NCBI GenBank assembly: GCA_947630795.1
Contig: CANRJC010000008.1
Coordinates: forward strand, 31,642-95,641
Direction of reading: 5' to 3'
Source: an uncultured Phascolarctobacterium sp.
GTDB taxonomy: Bacteria > Bacillota > Negativicutes > Acidaminococcales > Acidaminococcaceae
Length of the DNA: 64,000 bases
Below, in pieces: positions 33,881 to 42,532 of the stretch (positions are counted from its first letter, which is position 1; every line of letters begins with the position of its first letter). The position numbers and the translations under genes were made by a program. A model generated the notes under the pieces. The model ran no database searches. It saw only the letters and a list, made by a program, of their open reading frames with translations, and was not told the DNA's origin.

Positions 33881-34513
33881 ATGCTTTTCCCTCGCCCCTC
33901 TTATTCTCTTTTTGCCGATTTGTGCGAAAAGCGCGGCACCAATGCTTATAAAGTGAGCATTGCTACCAAGGTGCCCGCTTCCTCGTTCACCACATGGAAA
34001 CGCGGCACATCGTTTCCGAAAAATGAAAAACTGCAAAAAATCGCCAATTATTTCGGTGTCCCTATTTCTTACTTTTTCGGAGAAAACCCAGCAGGGCCAA
34101 TCCCTAATATTCCCGGGCTTTTTGTGCCCAACACTCAGGCCGTCCCGCTTCTCGGAGAAATTGCTTGTGGGCAGCCCATTTCTGCCGATGAATTCTTTGA
34201 GGGATATGTTGAAGTGTCGGGCCGCCAGCGTGTAGACTTCTGCCTTAGAGCTATCGGCGATAGCATGATCAATGCCCGAATATATGACGGCGATATTGTT
34301 TTTATCCGCCAGCAGCCCGAAGTCGAAAACGGCGAAATTGCCGCCGTTGTCATTGACGGAGCGGTTACTTTGAAAAGAGTATATGTAGAGCAAGACAGGA
34401 TCATATTACGGGCCGAGAATCCTAAAATACGCCCGATGATTTTTAAGAAAACAGACTTTTCTCAATTTCGCATTTTAGGCAAAGCGATAGCTTTTCAAGG
34501 CGAGGTGATTTAA
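33881..34513 (+). CDS. CI/LexA-type repressor with S24 peptidase
   Basis: About 210 residues. N-terminal HTH: YSLFADLCEKRGTNAYKVSIATKVPASSFTTWKRG. The S24 part starts at VPLLGEIACGQPISA with a Cys-Gly (self-cleavage) bond. GDSMINARI gives the catalytic Ser and AAVVIDGAVTLKRVY the Lys. Likely keeps the prophage silent and is cleaved on DNA damage. ATG 33881 follows GAGGTGA. Its gene is immediately followed by the unknown membrane-anchored gene and by int. Confidence 0.87.
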   Translation: MLFPRPSYSLFADLCEKRGTNAYKVSIATKVPASSFTTWKRGTSFPKNEKLQKIANYFGVPISYFFGENPAGPIPNIPGLFVPNTQAVPLLGEIACGQPISADEFFEGYVEVSGRQRVDFCLRAIGDSMINARIYDGDIVFIRQQPEVENGEIAAVVIDGAVTLKRVYVEQDRIILRAENPKIRPMIFKKTDFSQFRILGKAIAFQGEVI

Positions 34514-35416
34514 ATGTATGAAATAGTAAGAGAGCAATACGCTGATAAATTGGCAGAAATGGCAGATAAAGGCATAATCCGCTCTGAGGAACTAGCCGCT
34601 TATAAATTGCCGAAAAAAGCCGCCAAAGAAGCACAACTGCTCGCTTGCGGCAAATATTATTTCAAAGTGTTGGATGATAACATTTTGACTGACTTAGAAT
34701 TGCTGAAGCTAAAAGCTCTGATAAATTTTTCTGATCTCGATGAAAAAATACGCACTCGCTTTCTAGACTCAATCTCCGGCCTTAATGCGATCTATCGCAT
34801 CCGGGTGTCAGGGGAACTGCCATCCTTGCCTCCCTCTGATATTCCCATTGTTTTTAAAAAAGATGAAATTTTGCATTTCGTGTCCGCCGCATCTACATAT
34901 AAGAAAAAACGCGCCACGAAGCGCATCGACTATGCAGGCCCAACGGCCAGCATTAAAATTTGCAAAGGCGTGCGATATCGCCTGGGATCTATCTCTCCCC
35001 GTCGAGTGTCGTCGGAATTTTGGGATGTTGATGATCAAGGAAAATTCTTTATAACCTCACAGCGAATAGGCTTTATCGGCGAAAAGTCCAATTTCACTAT
35101 TGCCATTTCAAAGATTCTTTCTTTGCAGGACGGTGATAACGGGCTGAATATCTTTAAAGAAGGGCGGCAATCTCCCTTCGTGCTTCAATTCCCCCCTTAC
35201 GATCTGCCGCTTTTCTTGATTTCTGCCTTAATGGACGGGATAGAAAAGCTCCCAGCTCCGCAATATTCAGATGAAGAGAAAGCCCTCATCGAAAAATTAA
35301 AAGCCATACCGGAAAGGCCTACGCCTACAAAAGTTGCCGCTACTGGTGGCGGGTGCTTGCTCCATATTATTTGCGCTCTTGTTTTTCTGCTGCTCTTCGG
35401 CGCTCTTATAAAATGA
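34514..35416 (+). CDS. PH-like-domain membrane-anchored protein of unknown function
   Basis: 300 residues. Helical N-terminus (residues 1-100), then a Lys/Arg patch and a strand-rich domain near residues 130-220 (YAGPTASIKICKGVRYRLGS, then FFITSQRIGFIG, KSNFTIAISKILSL), which resembles GRAM / bacterial PH-like folds. A hydrophobic C-terminal segment (LLHIICALVFLLLFGAL) suggests membrane anchoring by its tail. It starts right after the repressor stop and overlaps int by 4 bases, so it is made in the lysogen. It may protect against superinfection; that is inference. Confidence 0.65.
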   Translation: MYEIVREQYADKLAEMADKGIIRSEELAAYKLPKKAAKEAQLLACGKYYFKVLDDNILTDLELLKLKALINFSDLDEKIRTRFLDSISGLNAIYRIRVSGELPSLPPSDIPIVFKKDEILHFVSAASTYKKKRATKRIDYAGPTASIKICKGVRYRLGSISPRRVSSEFWDVDDQGKFFITSQRIGFIGEKSNFTIAISKILSLQDGDNGLNIFKEGRQSPFVLQFPPYDLPLFLISALMDGIEKLPAPQYSDEEKALIEKLKAIPERPTPTKVAATGGGCLLHIICALVFLLLFGALIK

Positions 35417-36531
35417 AACGCCGGAAAGATGGACGCTTTCAAACGTCCTTTACTGCGCAAAATCCTTTGACCGGAGAAAAATCCCGCCATTATGTTTACG
35501 CCGATACAGAGGAGCAACTCGCCATTGTCTTAGCTAGAAAAGAGAAAGAAGCTGAAGATGTAACTGCGTATATTAACGGCGTTATTTCCTTTTCGGAATG
35601 GTGCGCCGAATGCTTGAAGGTAAAGCAAGAAAACGGCGCAAGCGAAGTAACTATAGAAAGCTACCAGCGGTGCCTTAATAATCATGTATTCCCATTTTTG
35701 CCGCCTAATATGCGCTTGGCAGATGTAAAGCCTTTTCATATAAAAAGCATCCTGCAAAGAATTGCCGGCAAGCGCACTAAAGAATATGCCTACGCAATAC
35801 TGAAAACAATCTTTTCGGAAGCTGTTTTCGAAGGGCTGTTGTCTGATAATCCTTGCTCCCATGTTCGTAAGCCGAAAGCGGAAGCCGCCCCCGCCGCCTT
35901 TCTCCCACCCGATGTTTTTCATCTTATAATAGAAAGCGTTAAGGATAGCATCTTTTATTATGTGTTTCTTCTCGCATTCTATACAGGGTGTCGCCGAGGG
36001 GAATTATGCGCCTTGCGATGGTCGGACTTTGCCGAAAGCAAACGCACGCTAAAAATAGACAAAGCAATGAAAGAAACAAAAGCCCTGGGCTTGCATGAAG
36101 GAAATGCAAAAAGCCGTCACGGTGTGCGTATTCTTCCTTTGCCGCTCCCTGCTGTCGAATTGCTTATAAAATGGCGAGAAAAATTAAAAGCGATCCTCAT
36201 TGACAAGGCCTTGCCCTTTGATGAAAACGGGTATGTTTTTCGTAGCCCTAAATTTTGGGATAAGCCTCTGCCCCCTACGGCGATAACTAGGAAAATGTCT
36301 GCGCTAAGAAGCGAGCTACATTTGCCATCTCGGACGTGTATGCACTCTTTCAGGCATACACACGCCACCAATTTAGCAGCTCAAGGCATCCCATCGAAAA
36401 AACTTCAGATGCAAATGGGCCATGCAAGCGCCGCCTTTACGCTTGACACTTATGTCCACAGCTCCCCAGATCTAACTGCCGGAGTCGCCCCCTTGATTGA
36501 AAAAATGAGCGAAGTCTATAATAAAGACTGA
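35413..36531 (+). CDS. int: tyrosine integrase
   Basis: About 372 residues. Tyrosine recombinase: N-terminal arm-binding region (RRKDGRFQTSFTAQNPLTG), core-binding helices, then catalytic residues seen as TGCRRGELCALRW (Arg), HSFRHTHATNLAAQG (His-x-x-Arg), GHASAAFTLDTYVHSS (His and Tyr). ATG 35413 sits in an ATGA overlap with the previous gene; the open frame upstream has no ribosome site. It lies about 130 bases from the tRNA-Leu fragment and reads toward it, the normal arrangement at a prophage attachment site. Confidence 0.93.
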   Translation: MKRRKDGRFQTSFTAQNPLTGEKSRHYVYADTEEQLAIVLARKEKEAEDVTAYINGVISFSEWCAECLKVKQENGASEVTIESYQRCLNNHVFPFLPPNMRLADVKPFHIKSILQRIAGKRTKEYAYAILKTIFSEAVFEGLLSDNPCSHVRKPKAEAAPAAFLPPDVFHLIIESVKDSIFYYVFLLAFYTGCRRGELCALRWSDFAESKRTLKIDKAMKETKALGLHEGNAKSRHGVRILPLPLPAVELLIKWREKLKAILIDKALPFDENGYVFRSPKFWDKPLPPTAITRKMSALRSELHLPSRTCMHSFRHTHATNLAAQGIPSKKLQMQMGHASAAFTLDTYVHSSPDLTAGVAPLIEKMSEVYNKD

Positions 36532-36662
36532 CAGCATTTTGACAGCAGCCCAAGGCCTAATGTGTTTTTATATCTCGCTTTATATCCCATTCTAAAAAAA
36601 TAAAAGCGTTGGCAATTCTCCAACATTTTGAACGCCAACGAAAGAGAGCCACGCCCGGAATA

Positions 36663-36718
36663 ACTCAAAATCAAGCGGTCTTGCGACCGTGCCGGTTCGA
36701 GTCCGGCCTCCGGCACCA
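36663..36718 (+). tRNA. 3' half of tRNA-Leu(CAA) at the prophage junction
   Basis: Only the 3' part is present: anticodon loop CTCAAAA, 3' stem TCAAG, long variable arm CGGTC-TTGC-GACCG, T arm GCCGG-TTCGAGT-CCGGC, 3' acceptor CTCCGGC, discriminator A and CCA. The expected 5' strand (GCCGGAG and CTTGA) is absent upstream. This is the attachment core left at one end of an integrated phage; the rebuilt tRNA should lie beyond base 1 of the window. This copy alone is not a functional tRNA gene. Confidence 0.85.
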
Positions 36719-36727
36719 GCAAACAAG

Positions 36728-36757
36728 GCGGCTCTTTCAAAGAGCCGCTCTTTTTTC
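36728..36757 (+). terminator. intrinsic terminator after the tRNA fragment
   Basis: Ten-base-pair stem GCGGCTCTTT / AAAGAGCCGC (36728-36737 and 36739-36748), one-base loop (in practice wider), then CTC and six T. It would have ended the original tRNA-Leu transcript. Confidence 0.8.
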
Positions 36758-36808
36758 TATCTTGTATATTTTCACCTGGCTCTTCTATTTAGCGAAAGGA
36801 GCGAATTT

Positions 36809-37927
36809 ATGACACCGAAAAAAATTCTGCTCTGTCTCTTGCCTGCGGCAGCTGTTGTCGGAGCCGTGAGCTATTACTCTCTTTATTTCATAAAATCTCC
36901 CGCCTTCGCCGTGAAAGAGGTGGCTATTGCCGTCAAAGAGCACGATGTGGAGCGCTTTCAGCGTCACGTGGCCGTGAAAGAAGTGATCGACAGAGCCTTC
37001 GACGACATCATCGTAGCCGAAAGCACCGTCAACAACGACAACATCGCCTCCAATCCCTTCGCTTTGGGCGTCCTTCATCTCTTGAAGCCTACGGTGGTGG
37101 ACCTGCTCACGGAAGAAGCGCTGAAAGAAGTCGGCAAAAAACCCGAAAAGAGCGCAACTTCCCCCTCAACGTCTCCCGCTCCTCAAAGAGAGAGACGCGA
37201 CCCCGTCAGCGATGCCATGAAGGACACGGTGAAACGGAAAATTTTTTATAAACATTTGAAGCTGAAAGACCTCAGCCTCTCTAAAGCAGAAGACGGCAAG
37301 GCCGAGGCCAAACTTCTCGTTCATAACGACTTAGTGGACAAAGATTTCACCCTGCTCCTCGCCCTGCGTCGCAACAAAGACGAAGTGTGGCAGGTGACGG
37401 CCGTCGAGAATTTGTCCGCCGTGCTGGTGGAAATGGAGAGGGCTCGGCAGGAGCTGGAGCTTAAAGAAAGCCGCAAGCTCCTCGAGCACATGCTGAAAGT
37501 TTTGGCCATCGATGAAGAAGCAGCCGTTTTGCAAACTTATCGGCGCGCCGAAAAGGGCAGCCGTTTCATCATCGGCACGGAGGCCGCGACCTTCGCCTTC
37601 GAAGACCCTGCCGTCGTCACCGAGCTGGTGGTCACAGCCCGTTTGCGCAATTTAGGGACCAAGGCCATCAACAGCGTCCACCTCGATCTCTTCATCAAAG
37701 ATAGCAAAGACAAGCTCGTCTATAATTTCTCCGGCCGCTGCCGCGAGCCCATCTACCCCGGCAGCAGCACGCAGCTGCGCCTGAGCAAAAAACTTAACCT
37801 GCACCTTCCCGCCGATAAAGCTTTGCTGCAGGAGAAAGAGACGAAGCTGCAGGCAGACATCCGCCCCACCCTCATCAATTTCGAAGACGGCAGCAGCATC
37901 GCTCCCCCGCCCGTCGCCCGTGAATAA
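36809..37927 (+). CDS. DUF2939-like exported protein
   Basis: About 372 residues. N-terminal hydrophobic segment (KILLCLLPAAAVVGAVSYYSLYF) anchors or exports it. The next part (SPAFAVKEVAIAVKEHDVERFQRHVAVKEVIDRAFDD) matches DUF2939. A Pro/Ser/Arg linker near residue 120 and a C-terminal strand-rich domain follow. Start ATG 36809, behind AAAGGAG; the longer frame from 36689 would read through the tRNA fragment. Stands alone with its own terminator. Function unknown. Confidence 0.75.
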   Translation: MTPKKILLCLLPAAAVVGAVSYYSLYFIKSPAFAVKEVAIAVKEHDVERFQRHVAVKEVIDRAFDDIIVAESTVNNDNIASNPFALGVLHLLKPTVVDLLTEEALKEVGKKPEKSATSPSTSPAPQRERRDPVSDAMKDTVKRKIFYKHLKLKDLSLSKAEDGKAEAKLLVHNDLVDKDFTLLLALRRNKDEVWQVTAVENLSAVLVEMERARQELELKESRKLLEHMLKVLAIDEEAAVLQTYRRAEKGSRFIIGTEAATFAFEDPAVVTELVVTARLRNLGTKAINSVHLDLFIKDSKDKLVYNFSGRCREPIYPGSSTQLRLSKKLNLHLPADKALLQEKETKLQADIRPTLINFEDGSSIAPPPVARE

Positions 37928-37945
37928 AAATTTATAGGTCAAAGT

Positions 37946-37988
37946 AAAAGACCCTGCCGGCCGTTTTCGGCTGAGCAGGGTCTTTTTT
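37946..37988 (+). terminator. intrinsic terminator of the DUF2939-like gene
   Basis: Stem AAGACCCTGC / GCAGGGTCTT around a GC-rich centre, then a run of six T. Lies 20 bases after the stop. Confidence 0.88.
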
Positions 37989-38038
37989 GTTTATGTTTTT
38001 ACTTTCGGTTTATCGTAAAAATGTTCTCCGCAGACTTT

Positions 38039-38140
38039 TTAGAATGTATACGTTGCCTGTAGCTGAGCGCTGACGCCAGCGGCCATAGCATCCTTTTGGT
38101 AGACTCTCCCGGCTGTGGCAAGATTATGCTGGCCGGAAGG
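38039..38140 (-). pseudogene. remnant of an outer-membrane beta-barrel gene
   Basis: A minus-strand frame of about 33 codons reads NLATAGRVYQKDAMAAGV then SAQLQATYTF and stop. Alternating small/polar residues and a terminal aromatic Phe are the pattern of a last beta strand of outer-membrane porins. No start or upstream barrel is present; a stop lies just before it. The decayed IS200-like element begins about 50 bases further on. The remnant suggests a diderm host. Confidence 0.4.
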
Positions 38141-38179
38141 TTAGTTACCATCATGCCTTACTTAAATAATTACCGCCCA

Positions 38180-38925
38180 AATCATGACCACCCCTAAGAG
38201 GGGTGGTCTGACTTGCGGCCTATAAGGCCATAAGAGAAGCCAGCGCCTAAATGACGCTGGCTTTCACTTTGTTCAAGCCATGGTGGTATGACTACTTGCT
38301 ACCCTTAAAAGGGTCTGTGTATTCTTTACGACTCAGACTATCCTCAATTTGATCTTGCTTCTCCTGTTCCCGGATATATTTTTGTACTGTGGCCGTGTTA
38401 AGTCCTACTGTACTCACATAATATCCTGTAGCCCAAAAGTTCCTGTTGCCAAATTTGTACTTCAAATTTGCATGCCTTTCAAAGATCATCATTGAGCTTT
38501 TTCCCTTTAGGTATCCCATGATCTGCGATACACTGTATTTTGGCGGGATACTTACCGGCAGGTATACATGATCCGGCATCATATGTCCCTCTATAATTTC
38601 TATTCTCTTCCACTTGCACAAGTCTTTTATAATCTTTTGGACATTTATACTCAGTTGATTATAAATAATTTTCCTCCTGTACTTGGGTGTAAAGATTATG
38701 TGATATTAGCACACCCACTTTGTGTGTGCTAAACTATTTGCCATAGGAAACATCCTTTCTGATCTTACAGTTGGCTTGAACACTTACAGTATATCAGGTC
38801 GGGTGTTTCTTTGCTTAAGCTTTAATCTCACCCGCATAGCGGGCGGGTTTTGAACGCCCGCTGCGCGGTCGTTCCGACGCTAAAGCACTACAAGAAAACC
38901 CCCACTTTAGTGGGGGTTCTATATA
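38180..38925 (-). mobile_element. IS200/IS605-type element, decayed
   Basis: About 740 bp around a broken tnpA. Seen hairpins: GACCACCCC/GGGGTGGTC (38186-38208) and AAGCCAGCG/CGCTGGCTT (38237-38263) downstream of tnpA; CCCGC/GCGGG (38831-38843) and ACCCCCACT/AGTGGGGGT (about 38898-38917) upstream. IS200 elements have subterminal hairpins and an inward-facing terminator but no terminal inverted repeats. Exact ends not determined. Confidence 0.7.
38292..38744 (-). pseudogene. tnpA: IS200 transposase TnpA, nonsense codon and lost HUH histidine
   Basis: Reading from ATG 38744 (Shine-Dalgarno AGAAAGGA) gives MANSLAHTKWVC, then TAA, then YHIIFTPKYRRK, so codon 13 (Lys in the family) has become a stop. 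The rest follows family order: GHMMPDHVYLPVSIPPKYS, GYLKGKSSMMIFERHANLKYKF, WATGYYVSTVG. The HUH motif should read His-Val-His; here it is His-Val-Tyr. The catalytic Tyr in YYVSTVG remains. The enzyme is very probably dead. Confidence 0.88.
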
Positions 38926-39206
38926 CTTTTTTGTTCCTTGCTGTTTTCTTTGGACAGCTTTATCGGCGGCTCCCTGTCTGTAAAAATTTCAAAAATTTTT
39001 TGCCGCCCCTGTTTTCATCTAAAACTTGCGTCGCAAACGACGCTGCTTTCAGACGAGCCGTGGGCCTGCTCTGCATTGATCGTCTAAGACGCACTTCTCT
39101 CCTCGCTGATCGCTGTTTCGAAAAAAGGATAGCTCTCTGAGCCCTGCGTATTTTTTCGCTCACCGCCTCGTGCGGAAGACCGAATAACTTCTTCAAAAAA
39201 AATTTC
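38926..39206. other. no gene seen between IS200 remnant and TVP38 gene
   Basis: The stretch between the IS-like element and the terminator at 39207 has only short open frames without ribosome sites. It is fairly A/T-rich near 38970-39000. I see no RNA gene or repeat in it. Confidence 0.5.
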
Positions 39207-39237
39207 AGGCCGCCACTTCATCGGTGACGGCCTGTTC
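39207..39237 (-). terminator. intrinsic terminator of the TVP38-like gene
   Basis: Minus strand: stem CAGGCCGTCAC / GTGGCGGCCTG (one G-U pair), then GAAA and a run of eight T. It lies about 20 bases past the stop of the TVP38 gene. Confidence 0.82.
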
Positions 39238-39257
39238 CTTTGCGGAAAATTTAAAAT

Positions 39258-39998
39258 TTATTTCTTCGCTTCTTTCTTTTTCCCTTTCGCCTCCATTTTG
39301 CTCAGCTTTTTTCGCCACTGCCAGCCGGCGGCGAAGAGCACTGCGGCGGCCGCTACGGCCAGCCCCAGCCGCACTTGATTTTCTTGGTGCGCCACCACAT
39401 CGTGGCCCACCACTACTTCCAAAGCGGTGGAAGGAAATTTGCCGATCAAATTGGCGATGATGTAATCGCGGGCGGAGATGCCCGATACCGCCCCCACCGC
39501 CGTAAGGATGCCGGAAGGAAAATAGGGCATGCTGCGGGCCACCAGCATCCACCAAAAACCGTATTTGCCGCTGGCCGCATCGATGCTCTGCAGGTAGTTG
39601 CTCTTGGCGATCAAAAGCTCTGCCGCATCGCGAAAGAAGTAGCGCATCAAATAGAAGCTCACTACCACGCCGGCGGTCTCTGCCAGCCACGACAGCACTA
39701 TGCCCACCGGCAGACCGAAGACCAAACCGTTGGCCGCCGAAAGAAAAATGGAAGGAAAAATGCTGAGGGCGTTGATCAACACATCCAGCAAAAAGCTGAT
39801 GAGGAGGGCCCACCAACCGAAACTGCGCAAATATTCGGCCAGCCCCTTGATGTTGCCGCTCACCGCCAAATTAAAGCTGTGGATGAAAAAGTCGGGAGCA
39901 CAGCATTGAACGATCAAAAGCAGCCCTATGAGGCCCAGCCCCGCCGCTGCCTTTATAACTTTATCCGGTTGCGAGAAAAATTTTTTCATCAGGCTCAC
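39258..39998 (-). CDS. TVP38/TMEM64 (DedA-related) membrane protein
   Basis: 246 residues with about six hydrophobic segments. The family signature is seen in the middle: SIFPSIFLSAANGLVFGLPVG near residue 75 and RYFFRDAAELL, then RSMPYFPSGILTAVGAVSG near residue 160. The end is Lys-rich and cytoplasmic. Such proteins scramble or flip phospholipids or support membrane homeostasis. Stands alone with its own terminator. Confidence 0.88.
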   Translation of the reverse strand: MSLMKKFFSQPDKVIKAAAGLGLIGLLLIVQCCAPDFFIHSFNLAVSGNIKGLAEYLRSFGWWALLISFLLDVLINALSIFPSIFLSAANGLVFGLPVGIVLSWLAETAGVVVSFYLMRYFFRDAAELLIAKSNYLQSIDAASGKYGFWWMLVARSMPYFPSGILTAVGAVSGISARDYIIANLIGKFPSTALEVVVGHDVVAHQENQVRLGLAVAAAAVLFAAGWQWRKKLSKMEAKGKKKEAKK

Positions 39999-40092
39999 CG
40001 CCCTGCCTTTTTTCTCTTTTTTGCTTCTTTAAAAGAAACTGCCGCACTTTTTCATTCTACTATAAAAAGCGGCAAGGTCGCAAGCCCCGCCT

Positions 40093-42144
40093 CTACGTCT
40101 TGAAGATGGAGGCAAAAGATGAGGCCCAGTGACTGTCTAAGGCCAGCGCGAAAAGATCGGTCTCTTTCAGCGAGCTCTCATATTTTTTCACAGCCTCCCG
40201 GGCCGAAGCGATCAATTCTCCGTCAGAGGCTAAGTTCAAGAGGCGCAGATCGGGCAGGCCGTGCTGCTTTTGCCCGAAGAACTGCCCCGCCCCCCGCATT
40301 TTCAGATCCTGCTCGGCCAAAGCGAAACCGTCGGCGGTGCTTTTCAAAACTCCCAGCCGTTGCAGAGCCGCAGCATCTTCGCTGCCGGTGATCAAAGCGC
40401 AAAAAGACTGCTCGCTCCCTCGGCCCACTCGGCCCCGCAATTGGTGCAATTGAGCCAGACCGAAGTGCTCGGCGTTCTCGATGATCATCAAGGTGGCATT
40501 GGGCACGTTCACTCCCACTTCGATGACCGTGGTGCTCACCAAAACTTTCACATCGCCTTTGACGAAGGCAGCCATGACTGCCTCTTTCTCCGCAGCAGGC
40601 AAACGGCCGTGCAAAAGAGCCGAAGGCAGATCACCAAGATAATTTTCTTTCAGTTCCCGATAAACTTCCTGAGCACTGCGCACTTCGTTCTCGCCCTCTT
40701 CGATGAGAGGACAGACCACATAGGCCTGTCGGCCTTGACGCAATTGCCGCACCAGACCGGCATAAACATCCGGTCTTTTGCTCACAGGGTAGCAAAGAGT
40801 GGTCACCCCTTTGCGGCCGGGGGGCAGCCCCCGCATCAAACTGATGTCCAGATCGCCATAGAGAGTGAGAGCCAAAGTGCGGGGGATGGGAGTGGCGGTG
40901 GTTATCAAAACATCAGGCAAATGGTCTGCCTTCGCCAACAATTTTGCTCGCTGCTCCACCCCGAAACGGTGCTGCTCGTCGCAGACCACCAAAGATAAAC
41001 GTTTAAAGCGTACATCATCTTCTAAAAGAGCGTGGGTGCCCACCAAGATCGAAAGACTGCCCGCTTTTAAACGCGAGAGTAATTCCTGCCGCTCTTTAGG
41101 CCGCAGCCCCCCGAGCAGAAGGCCTGTCTCTACGCCCAAAGGTTCAAAATAAGACTGCAAGGTGGCGTAGTGCTGCCGCGCCAAAATTTCGGTAGGTGCC
41201 ATCAAACAGCCCTGATAGCCGTTTTCGACCGCCTTCGCCAAAGCCAGAGCGCTGACTGCTGTTTTGCCGCTGCCCACATCTCCCTGTAAAATGCGCCGCA
41301 TGGGCCGCTCTGCCTCCATATCGGCGACGATCTCTTCCCAAGCTTTTCGTTGTCCCGGCGTGAGTTGGAAAGGAAAAGACTTCAACAGGCAAGGCACGAA
41401 ACGAGGCGCGGCCCGATGGGCCACGGGCTGCCCTTCGCTCGCTTTTGCCCGATGTTTGGCCAGCCCCCATTGCAGCAAAAAAGCTTCTTCGAAAGCCAGC
41501 CGCTTTTTGGCCGCCGCCAAAAGAGAAAAATTTTGAGGAAAATGGATGTTTCTCAAAGCCTCCGCCCGAGCTAAAAGAGAAAGTTCTTGTAAAAGTTCTT
41601 TCGGTAATGTTTCCGGCAAATTTTCGCAAGCCAAAGCCAAGGCTTCTTTCAGCCAGCGCCGCAATTCCCGCTGGCTCAGCCCCGCGGTGAGGGGATAGAC
41701 CGGTTCGATGCCGGGGACGGCAGCTTCATCCTCTCCCAACAACTGCCATTGTTCGGGGGCGATCAGCATCATATTGCTGCCCCGCTTTGCCCTGCCCAGC
41801 ACCAACAGTCTGTCGCCCCGTTGTAATTTTGCCGCTTGAAAACGAGCAGCGCCGAAAAAATAGAGGCAGGCATAACCGGTGGCGTCTTTGATGGTGGCCG
41901 CCAGATAATCGATGCGGCGGCTGCGCCCTTTGCGCAGACCGAAAACAGTTCCCTGACAGAGCTGAGGGCCCGCCTCTGCTTGTAATTTATCCAAAGTGCG
42001 GATGTGAGTAAGATCTATGTAAGCATCGGGCCGCGGATAGTAAGAGAGCAGGTCGCCTATGGTATCGATCTGCAGACTTTTTAACAGGGCAGCCTTTTTG
42101 GGGCCGATGCCTTTCAATTTATTTACAGCGTTCTGCCACCACAT
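40093..42144 (-). CDS. recG: ATP-dependent DNA helicase RecG
   Basis: 683 residues, full length. N-terminal wedge/OB part (LKGIGPKKAALLKSL, GDLLSYYPR). Helicase motifs: GDVGSGKTAVSALALAKAV (Walker A), VVCDEQHRFG (DExH), ITTATPIPRTL, then the C-terminal helicase lobe with LLHGRLPAAEKEAVM and QLRGRVGRG. Remodels stalled forks and Holliday junctions. Starts near, and is divergent from, rpmB, the common arrangement in Firmicutes. Confidence 0.97.
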   Translation of the reverse strand: MWWQNAVNKLKGIGPKKAALLKSLQIDTIGDLLSYYPRPDAYIDLTHIRTLDKLQAEAGPQLCQGTVFGLRKGRSRRIDYLAATIKDATGYACLYFFGAARFQAAKLQRGDRLLVLGRAKRGSNMMLIAPEQWQLLGEDEAAVPGIEPVYPLTAGLSQRELRRWLKEALALACENLPETLPKELLQELSLLARAEALRNIHFPQNFSLLAAAKKRLAFEEAFLLQWGLAKHRAKASEGQPVAHRAAPRFVPCLLKSFPFQLTPGQRKAWEEIVADMEAERPMRRILQGDVGSGKTAVSALALAKAVENGYQGCLMAPTEILARQHYATLQSYFEPLGVETGLLLGGLRPKERQELLSRLKAGSLSILVGTHALLEDDVRFKRLSLVVCDEQHRFGVEQRAKLLAKADHLPDVLITTATPIPRTLALTLYGDLDISLMRGLPPGRKGVTTLCYPVSKRPDVYAGLVRQLRQGRQAYVVCPLIEEGENEVRSAQEVYRELKENYLGDLPSALLHGRLPAAEKEAVMAAFVKGDVKVLVSTTVIEVGVNVPNATLMIIENAEHFGLAQLHQLRGRVGRGSEQSFCALITGSEDAAALQRLGVLKSTADGFALAEQDLKMRGAGQFFGQKQHGLPDLRLLNLASDGELIASAREAVKKYESSLKETDLFALALDSHWASSFASIFKT

Positions 42145-42172
42145 ATTTTGCTCCTGAAGCGGGAAAAAAATC

Positions 42173-42201
42173 TTGCTTTTCTCTGCTATCTATGTTAATA
42201 T
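42173..42201 (+). promoter_or_regulatory. promoter of rpmB
   Basis: -35 TTGCTT (42173-42178), 17 bp, -10 TAATAT (42196-42201), about 50 bases ahead of rpmB. Resembles a sigma-A promoter. Confidence 0.65.
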
Positions 42202-42253
42202 ACTTTTGTTAATTTCCTAATTGAAGGCTTCAACCTGCCAGGGAGGTGGAACA

Positions 42254-42454
42254 ATGGCTAATCTTTGCGAAGTATGCGGGAAGGGTATAAGGTCTGGCAA
42301 TAACGTCAGCCACTCCAATAGACACACCAAACGGATCTGGAAACCTAACATTCAGCGTGTCAGAGCCGTAGTGAACGGCGAGGTCAAAAGGATCAATGTT
42401 TGCACCCGTTGCCTGCGCAGCAACAAGATAGTCCTGCCCAGCTCCCTGAGCTAA
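42254..42454 (+). CDS. rpmB: 50S ribosomal protein L28
   Basis: 66 residues with MANLCEVCGKGIRSGNNVSHSNRHTKRIW, the L28 signature including a CxxC pair, and INVCTRCLRSNKI with the second CxxC. The zinc-binding form. Start ATG 42254 with GGGAGGTGG upstream. Stands alone between its promoter and a terminator. Confidence 0.97.
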   Translation: MANLCEVCGKGIRSGNNVSHSNRHTKRIWKPNIQRVRAVVNGEVKRINVCTRCLRSNKIVLPSSLS

Positions 42455-42480
42455 AACGGTCCGGACTTCCCCCTAAAGTA

Positions 42481-42515
42481 AAAGCCAGATACCTGTGCGG
42501 TATTTGGCTTTTTTC
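42481..42515 (+). terminator. intrinsic terminator of rpmB
   Basis: Stem GCCAGATACC / GGTATTTGGC (42484-42493, 42499-42508, with G-T pairs), then six T. Confidence 0.88.
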
Positions 42516-42532
42516 TTTGCTGCTAAGGGCAA

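Noticed and set aside
36600..36720. Complete tRNA-Leu
   Set aside because: Only the 3' half is present; the 5' acceptor, D arm and 5' anticodon strand are missing.
36689..36808. N-terminal extension of the DUF2939-like gene
   Set aside because: It reads through the tRNA fragment and its terminator; ATG 36809 has the ribosome site.
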